DNA from: Candidatus Pantoea bituminis
GTDB lineage: Bacteria > Pseudomonadota > Gammaproteobacteria > Enterobacterales > Enterobacteriaceae
Direction of reading: 5' to 3'
Assembly (NCBI RefSeq): GCF_018842675.1
Contig: NZ_JAGTWO010000001.1
Location: 186,001 to 250,000 of the forward strand
Length of the DNA stretch: 64,000 nt
Shown: positions 58,415-64,000 of the stretch, one piece after another
Position numbering within the stretch: the first letter of the stretch is position 1
Layout of the letters: every line of letters begins with the position of its first letter
Program-made: the position numbers and the translations under genes
Notes under the pieces: generated by a model
The model's database searches: none
The model's input: only the letters and a program-made list of their open reading frames with translations
Told to the model about the DNA's origin: nothing

Positions 58415-59612
58415 TTAGGCCGCAGAGTGGCGGGTTTTACCTTCTACACATTGTTCCGGAAGATTCGCTCTCGTCAGAGCTTCTGAAAATTGTGGCGGAA
58501 CGGCATTACCACAACGGGCAACCTGCTTGTCCTTGGCATAGACATTGCCAAGATAATCGCGGTCGATAACATACCATTCATGGAATCCCTGTGCGGCATA
58601 CAGCTCTGGTGGCTGAAGCATACGCATACCGATATCAACAATCCGATAGCTTTCAGCCGCCATATCAACAAATGCACTCATACCATGACTTTGAAGAAAC
58701 TCACTGACCAGATCGGCCCGTTCATGGTCTTAGTCATCAACAGCAAGGTGTGTTCTCAGCTCACCAAGGTGCGTACCGCTCGCGGTAATGGTGTGGAGTG
58801 GCGAGTCGGTTGGCTGCTCGATATTGGTCCCGCGAAAATTGATAACGCTGCTCGTGACCAGCGCCTGCTGGTTGCCCGTGGTTAAGGTAGGTGCCGGAGC
58901 ATCAGCTGCCCCACCAGAGTGGCCGCTGGTATTCACCATCAGGTTGGCAGGAACGAGAGCGTGATGATCGGCAACCGTAACGGTGTGCATCGGCTCATCC
59001 ATGGATACGCTGGGGCAAGAGTAGTTCCCGCCAAAATGTTTAGCCAGGAACGTCGACACGAGGGCATGCTTTCCACCGCCTGCTACAACTGTGCCAAGAG
59101 GCTTGAAAATACCCGGTACTCGTGGGGCCTGCCCGGGACGTTCACCATATCCGACCTGAATCAGCGTTGGGCTGACAAGGGCACTCTAACTACTTCCACA
59201 AGCGGTGATCGTGCCTGCAGGTCCATCAATGCTATGACCAATGCTCTGTCCAAACTGACGGGCAATGTACGGTGCCAGCTGCGCTTCAACGATACCCAGC
59301 GCATGACCATTCCCACCCGGACGTTCTGATGATCCCGCAGTAACCGTCGGCATAGGTTCAGTCACTTCCTGCCCCGTCGCTCCGGTTCTGAACTTCGTTA
59401 AATGCGGAGTAACCAGGGCATAACCGTGCTTTTTCGTGATGGTCTGCAGCGGCTCATTCAGGGACTGCCCTCTGAAACAGTTATATGAGCCCTTGCTAGT
59501 GGTGTGATTACATTTCACGATGAAAGGCGTCGGATTCGCCACTACAAAGCGCTGGATGACACCTGCGATGCATGTAAGCGTGTTTTGAGCCAAGGGCTTC
59601 TTACGCTCAAAA
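58415..59612 (-). pseudogene. C-terminal fragment of a C5 cytosine DNA methyltransferase with in-frame stops
   Basis: Resembles large phage/plasmid cytosine methyltransferases. It opens near 59612 with ERKKPLAQNTLTCIAG, passes through repeats of the target-recognition part (HGYALVTPHLTKFRTGATGQ, PMPTVTAGSS, HHALVPANLMVNTSGHSGG) and ends with motif X, ARCGNAVPPQFSEAL. The N-terminal catalytic part with the PC motif is absent. Two stops interrupt one continuous frame: TAG at 59186-59188 and TAA at 58730-58732. There is no frameshift, so this is true decay. Confidence 0.82.
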
Positions 59613-59779
59613 ATCCAGATACATGCAATAGTCCCTTAGATGCATTATGTTGTGATCCTGCTGCAAATTCCTAAATTCTTCTGAAGAGATTGAAATGGTA
59701 AAAAATATCGCACACCATTATGATTTCCGGGATCGGGAGAAAAATCGCAAAAAAGGTCTAATTCTTCTCACAGATGGGT

Positions 59780-59850
59780 ATTTGCATTCACTTGACTACC
59801 CGTTTGCATTTTACTTGACCATCGCCAACAAAAAATCGCCACTGATGTTG
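59780..59850 (-). repeat. Right inverted repeat of the biosynthetic island
   Basis: The complement of TAAAATGCAAACGGGTAGTC lies at 59795-59814, with further matches (GGTCAAG, GTTGG, TTTTTT) to the left copy at 43081-43150, in reverse orientation, about 16.7 kb apart. It may be an old insertion-sequence end. Confidence 0.65.
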
Positions 59851-60008
59851 AGGGGTAGACATGGCATTACGTGACCGGCAGCTGTGTGCCAATTGCGGAA
59901 GTAGCTAACAACAGTTTGTGTGGAGCAACAGGGAGCATGTCAGAGGCGAAATTTGAAGATATTTTGGTTTTTGTAGATCATAATCTTTAATTTATGTTAT
60001 TTTTTTGG

Positions 60009-60031
60009 CAATGATTAATAATCATTATTGG
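60009..60031. promoter_or_regulatory. Possible Fur-box-like dyad upstream of the CbrC gene
   Basis: AATGATTAATAATCATTATT resembles the Fur box (repeats of GATAAT/ATTATC) and lies just before the CbrC-family gene. Resemblance only. Confidence 0.3.
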
Positions 60032-60042
60032 TAATATAAGAA

Positions 60043-60566
60043 TTGTGTACGCCTACATTTAAATATATGAACGAAAATTACTTAACGATAGTATTTACTG
60101 AGGAATTTTTTACTTGTGACGGTTGTAGGGAAGTTAAGGAGTTAAAATATATTGACCCCAATATTCCTCGGGTGCTAATGATGCCATACTATGTGCTCAA
60201 TGTATTCAAAATGGTAAGGCTGTTGAATCTGGCTTAGTCGGTTTTTTTAATGAAATAGATCCTGAATGTATTAATGATAATGTATCTAATGAGATTTGTT
60301 ACCGCACACCAGGGTTCTTTACTTGGCAAGACCTGGAGTGGGGAACGCATTGTAATGATGCATGTGAATTTCATAGGGATGCTTCTGCTCAAGATATAAT
60401 TGATGCAGATGAGAGTACAATCCACATTTGGATGGCGAGATATGACCAGAGCCGGAAAGACTGGGAGAGCTTTATGAGTGGGTATGTACCCGGAGGTGAT
60501 CAGGGTGTTTATAAGTTCATCTGCAAACATTGTAACGCTATCGTTATTAACTGGGATTTCTCATAG
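60043..60566 (+). pseudogene. CbrC-family protein (UPF0167), one frameshift
   Basis: Members include E. coli CbrC, linked to colicin E2 tolerance. It begins around TTG 60043 (TPTFKYMNENYLTIVF) and has a zinc-finger-like CDGCREVKE; after the break come ILCAQCIQNGKAVESG and the family text CYRTPGFFTWQDLEWGTHCNDACEFHRDASAQDI, ending FICKHCNAIVINWDFS. One G is missing in the run near 60170. Repaired length is about 174 residues. A terminator follows at 60593. Confidence 0.8.
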
Positions 60567-60592
60567 CACCTATGAAAGAAACAGTTAGTTGA

Positions 60593-60619
60593 ATCACTAC
60601 AACTTCAGTAGTGATCTTT
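60593..60619 (+). terminator. Rho-independent terminator after the CbrC gene
   Basis: The perfect 8-bp stem ATCACTAC / GTAGTGAT with a seven-base loop is followed by CTTTTG. Confidence 0.6.
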
Positions 60620-60758
60620 TGAGTTTGAGGAAAAATGCCAATTTCCGCAGATCGCTCACAGCGGACCTCACCCATTAAGCAGGTCTGCTCAGTGCCAGAA
60701 GCGGAAGTAGGTAAAACAGCCTGTATGGATCAAAAGGGAAGAGGTCACTAAAAACTGA

Positions 60759-62957
60759 TTAATGAAGATTTTCCTGGAGCCAGTGGCGAGTGCCTTCAAT
60801 ATCATACGCCTTTGCTCCGAATCCGCTTGCAAGCAGCGACTCTGGAAGAAACTCATCATATTTATCCAGATACTTCTCCGGAACGTCTGCGGCGAGTTCA
60901 GCCTCGGTGGGCAGTCCCGAGTGAAGAAGTTGTTTAAGCGCGTGTCTGACAGAAGCTACACTTGTGTCTTCAGTCTCAATAACACCTGCAAATGAGCTGA
61001 CTTTAAAGCCAGAGCGCACCAGCAATGCAGTAATTGTATTGACGACTTTGTCCCCCATCCAGGGGAGCACGTAACAGCGCGGTCCCTGAGAGATAAAGTG
61101 AGCATAGTGAAGTTGATAACGCCAGAAGTAGTCGACACCTTCAGCAAAGAGCGATCTTGCGGCGGCATCGGCATAGTCTACCCTCTGGTCACCAATCGCT
61201 ATGCGGTAATCCCCTTCTCTGTAGATCGCACGCATTTCCTGACGAACAACGTCATGTACAGACATACCCCCACCGCTGAACATCGGTGGCAGCCCACCTT
61301 TTGTTGATTCGACATAGATAACTATTTTCTCCACGTCAATTTCAGTGACCTTCCAGCGAAGCCCACCAAATATGATGTGCTGCCCTGGCATAAGCGGTGA
61401 GTCCACGGGTATTGTGCCCAGAGTCCGGCTGCCTGTGACAATGCGAAACTCTTCGGGTGTATTGAATACGGCATAAAACGTGTAATGGTTTGTGAGTTTC
61501 TCGCCATCTGCTCCGATAACGACCTCACCGCTCGCCAGCTGCGTGAGCAGCCCACATGCTCCCATATGTTTAAGAAGTATTTTGAAACTGGATAAGTCGA
61601 TATTACGGAACGGGCCTTTCTGACAGAGTTGTAACCAGAGCTGATCCGCTCGAACGCCACCCCACTGCGCAGTGATAGCGAGGATCTGGTGCAGGAGCGT
61701 GGAGTAATGCTTCTGAGCGGTATCCGCCGGTTCGAACCATTGTTGCGAGATAGTGAGTCTGATCATTGCCATCGACTGAACCAGCTGCAGCCTCAGATGA
61801 TCTACAATACCACTTGTCGCGGTGAGTTCGCGTTCTGTGATAAGCATTCGCAGTACCGACGGGGTCCCACGCCGCCCTGAACGCCCCATGCGCTGACGCA
61901 GGCTTGAGACAGAGTGAGGTGGAGTAACCTGTATAACCGACTGCACCTTGCCGATATCGATACCTAACTCCAGCGTCATGGTACAGATCGCTGTAGTGGG
62001 CAAATCTCCCCGCTGTAATCGTTTTTCCAGCGTCTCGCGAAGTTCTCTGGCAAGAGAGCCGTGATGGGGAAAGAATTCATTAGGAACGACCCTTTCCTCA
62101 CACATGTCGCTTAGCGTTGCAGCGATACTTTCAGTGCGCTTTCGGCTGTTTGCAAAGACCAGATGAGAATCACCACGGCAAAGCCTGAATATGTCCGCGC
62201 ATACGCGCTCTTCAGCAGGCGCCTTTAGCTCGTCACTCTTAATGTTAATCGGTTCCAGATATCCTTTGACCTGCACTTGAAGCATGCCCGAACTGTTATT
62301 GTCTGTGATCGTGATACATTCCAGCTGCCTGTCCGGGCGCAGCTGTTCAGGCACTTTCTCCAGCTCTCCAAGTGTGGCGCTTAAGGCTACCCGGGGAACC
62401 GGATTATCGTGGCGTCCGAGCACATGTTCAATTCTGTTCAGCAGAGACAGAAGCTGCATGCCGCGCTCTGTGCCAATAAACGCGTGAAATTCGTCAATGA
62501 CCACGTAAGCAACGGATGAAAATGCCTGTTTAAGCCAGCCCGATGAGTTAATGAGTAAAGACTCAAGTGACTCAGGCGTAATAAGAAGAATGCCGGAAGG
62601 ATTGGCCCGGGCTTTCTGTTTTTTACGCTGTGGAACATCACCGTGCCAGGGAGTTACGTGCATATCCAGTGCCTCGCCCAGACTTTCCAGACGGCGATAC
62701 TGGTCGTTGATCAGCGCTTTAAGTGGGCTGATATAGACGATGCCAAACCCACCGATAATATTGGCCGTTGCTGAGCAGGCTGGCAGGAAAAACGCCTCTG
62801 TTTTACCCGCTGCTGTACCAGCACTGATCAGCACGTCTCGGTCTCCGGCTAAGACGGCAGGAATAGCTTTTTCCTGCAGGGGTCTTAAAGCCGGCCAGCC
62901 CTGCCTGTATACCCATTTCTGAACACGGGGATCGAGACTGTCATACGCACTACTCAT
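60759..62957 (-). CDS. DEAD/DEAH-box (Lhr-like SF2) helicase of a DUF2791-linked system
   Basis: An intact 732-residue helicase. Motifs: Walker A AGTAAGKTEAFFLPA (near 45-60), ISPLKALINDQ, LITPESLESLL, DEFHAFIG (DExH), ALSATLGELE, HHGSLARELRETLEKRLQRGDLPTTAICTMTLELGIDIGKV and RMGRSGRRG. The C-terminal half has no recognised domain. It overlaps the ATPase gene by ATGA, so the two are co-translated. Such pairs of SF2 helicase and DUF2791/BrxC-D-type ATPase occur in BREX-like and TerB-N/TerB-C-linked defence or stress systems. Confidence 0.88.
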   Translation of the reverse strand: MSSAYDSLDPRVQKWVYRQGWPALRPLQEKAIPAVLAGDRDVLISAGTAAGKTEAFFLPACSATANIIGGFGIVYISPLKALINDQYRRLESLGEALDMHVTPWHGDVPQRKKQKARANPSGILLITPESLESLLINSSGWLKQAFSSVAYVVIDEFHAFIGTERGMQLLSLLNRIEHVLGRHDNPVPRVALSATLGELEKVPEQLRPDRQLECITITDNNSSGMLQVQVKGYLEPINIKSDELKAPAEERVCADIFRLCRGDSHLVFANSRKRTESIAATLSDMCEERVVPNEFFPHHGSLARELRETLEKRLQRGDLPTTAICTMTLELGIDIGKVQSVIQVTPPHSVSSLRQRMGRSGRRGTPSVLRMLITERELTATSGIVDHLRLQLVQSMAMIRLTISQQWFEPADTAQKHYSTLLHQILAITAQWGGVRADQLWLQLCQKGPFRNIDLSSFKILLKHMGACGLLTQLASGEVVIGADGEKLTNHYTFYAVFNTPEEFRIVTGSRTLGTIPVDSPLMPGQHIIFGGLRWKVTEIDVEKIVIYVESTKGGLPPMFSGGGMSVHDVVRQEMRAIYREGDYRIAIGDQRVDYADAAARSLFAEGVDYFWRYQLHYAHFISQGPRCYVLPWMGDKVVNTITALLVRSGFKVSSFAGVIETEDTSVASVRHALKQLLHSGLPTEAELAADVPEKYLDKYDEFLPESLLASGFGAKAYDIEGTRHWLQENLH

Positions 62958-64000
62958 AATTTGAAGCTTGCCAGACCATCATTATCTTCTTCGTTTTCAG
63001 TATCGGCGTCATCCATGTCGCTTGGTCTGTCATCCTCGATAGCAACGCCTGAGAGTAACGACTGCCAGTTCATCGAACTGTTTGGCTCCAGTACGGCCAG
63101 CATATCGAGAAACCCTTTAATAGTATTGCGCGGGGTCCGGAAGTAGGCATCCCCGATAGTGTTACTGCAGTGATGAAGAAAGCCGGTGAGAGCATCGTCC
63201 GAAACAAGATATTTATCCGTATCCCCACCAGCGTATACGTGACGAAGGTTTTTCAGCAGTATAAAAAGTTCTTCTGGCGTCAGACTTGCGAGATGCAATG
63301 CCGGCGAGGAGTAATCGATGACGCCCGAACGCTGAGCAAAGCGGTTTTCGGCCAGACGGGATTGCAGCGCCTCATAACTGTAAAGGCCTTTGCGCGGGTC
63401 AAAGAGGAATTCGGGCGTACCGCCTAGGATAAACCCAAGATTTTCAGCAGAGCCCTGCAGACAGTCATTCAGGATACGCAGTATTTGCTCATAATTTGCC
63501 GTTCTCGCCTGCGTGTTGTTCAGCTTGTAGAGGTTCACCATCTCATCCAGACTGACCAGAAGTCCGGCATAGCCCGCCTGACGGACAAAGAGGCTCATCA
63601 ACTTAAGCGCATCATAGAATGAGGCGTCTGAAATAATCGTGCGGACGTCCAGATCGTTTCGGGCATCTGTTTTCGTCGTGTATTCACCCCGCAGCCAGCG
63701 AATGGCATTGGATTTCAGCACCTCATTATCCTGTTCATGCCCGCGCCAGAAAGCTTCAATAACTTTTGCAAAATCATATCCACCAACCATCTCGGTCAAA
63801 GCTTCTAGGCGTTTGTGGATCACCGCAGAAACGGCAGAGCCGTCAGCATCTGCCTCTTTTCTCGCCTCCGTTACGAAGCGCTCCACGACGCTCAGAAGCG
63901 CATTACCATCCGGCTTATTCCGGGTGGACATATTTTTCATCAGCTCAGAGTAAAGATTACGCGCCTGTCCTCCCGATGAATGGATACGTCTGTCAGGGAG
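62954..64000 (-). CDS. DUF2791 (BrxC/BrxD-type) P-loop ATPase, 5' part outside window
   Basis: The frame is open to the right edge (SGGQARNLYSELMKNMSTRNKPDGNALLSVVERF), so about the first third, with Walker A, is missing; the ATG at 63940 is internal. Walker B-like GLLVSLDEMVNLYKLNN, the NYEQILRILNDCLQGSAENLGFILGGTPEFLFDPRKGLYSYEALQSRL segment and the end LTPEELFILLKNLRHVYAGG are typical of BREX-system ATPases. It ends in an acidic tail (DMDDADTENEEDNDG). Partners of the system should lie beyond 64 kb. Confidence 0.85.
   Translation of the reverse strand, partial: LPDRRIHSSGGQARNLYSELMKNMSTRNKPDGNALLSVVERFVTEARKEADADGSAVSAVIHKRLEALTEMVGGYDFAKVIEAFWRGHEQDNEVLKSNAIRWLRGEYTTKTDARNDLDVRTIISDASFYDALKLMSLFVRQAGYAGLLVSLDEMVNLYKLNNTQARTANYEQILRILNDCLQGSAENLGFILGGTPEFLFDPRKGLYSYEALQSRLAENRFAQRSGVIDYSSPALHLASLTPEELFILLKNLRHVYAGGDTDKYLVSDDALTGFLHHCSNTIGDAYFRTPRNTIKGFLDMLAVLEPNSSMNWQSLLSGVAIEDDRPSDMDDADTENEEDNDGLASFKL

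Overview
The window looks like part of a large plasmid from an enterobacterium, most likely the Pantoea/Erwinia (Erwiniaceae) group. The plasmid call rests on F-type transfer genes (traM, traA, traL and an orf169-like lytic transglycosylase around a candidate oriT), an F ResD-like resolvase, a Dre/Cre-like recombinase next to a rox-like site, a plasmid H-NS homologue and many small leading-region genes. The host guess rests on gene content only (paired DUF1471 genes, DUF3757, DUF2382 stress protein). No rRNA, tRNA, replication initiator or CRISPR array was seen.

Layout. 1-9 kb: cargo (amidohydrolase, DUF3757 protein, Dre-like recombinase with its site, H-NS-like protein, YdcZ transporter pair with LysR regulator, RidA with TetR regulator, two DUF1471 proteins). 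9-20 kb: recombinase remnants, a large serine recombinase, an acetyltransferase flanked by inverted repeat arrays, flavohaemoglobin, a DUF2382 stress protein and long gene-poor stretches. 21-24 kb: a small operon with an ATP-grasp ligase, an EamA exporter and one more broken gene. 25-43 kb: resolvase, the traA/traL remnant, a protein with about five tandem helix-turn-helix motifs, traM, oriT and a leading region in which similar hairpin-rich modules sit upstream of several small genes. 43-57 kb: an eleven-gene nonribosomal peptide locus on the minus strand, within a segment bounded by imperfect inverted repeats near 43.1 and 59.8 kb. 58-64 kb: a decayed cytosine methyltransferase fragment, a CbrC-family protein and the edge of a helicase plus DUF2791 ATPase system.

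The biosynthetic locus is the most interesting content. Its order from 56.7 to 43.4 kb is membrane desaturase, PNPOx-like flavoprotein, haem-oxygenase-like diiron oxidase, 2-oxoglutarate dioxygenase, GNAT, ThiF/E1-like enzyme, ArgC-type reductase, variant condensation protein, NRPS (C-A-PCP-C, A-domain code reads as threonine), free carrier protein, MFS exporter. The likely product is a small threonine-containing peptide or amide carrying a highly modified amino acid; the structure cannot be predicted from sequence.

Caution. More than twenty genes are split by apparent single-base losses, nearly always in homopolymers of 3-8 bases. Adding one base restores a family-typical protein each time. 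This pattern fits homopolymer undercalling in the assembly better than mass pseudogenisation. A few lesions are different (in-frame stops in the DUF3757 gene and the methyltransferase fragment, truncated recombinase and MscS remnants) and look like real decay.
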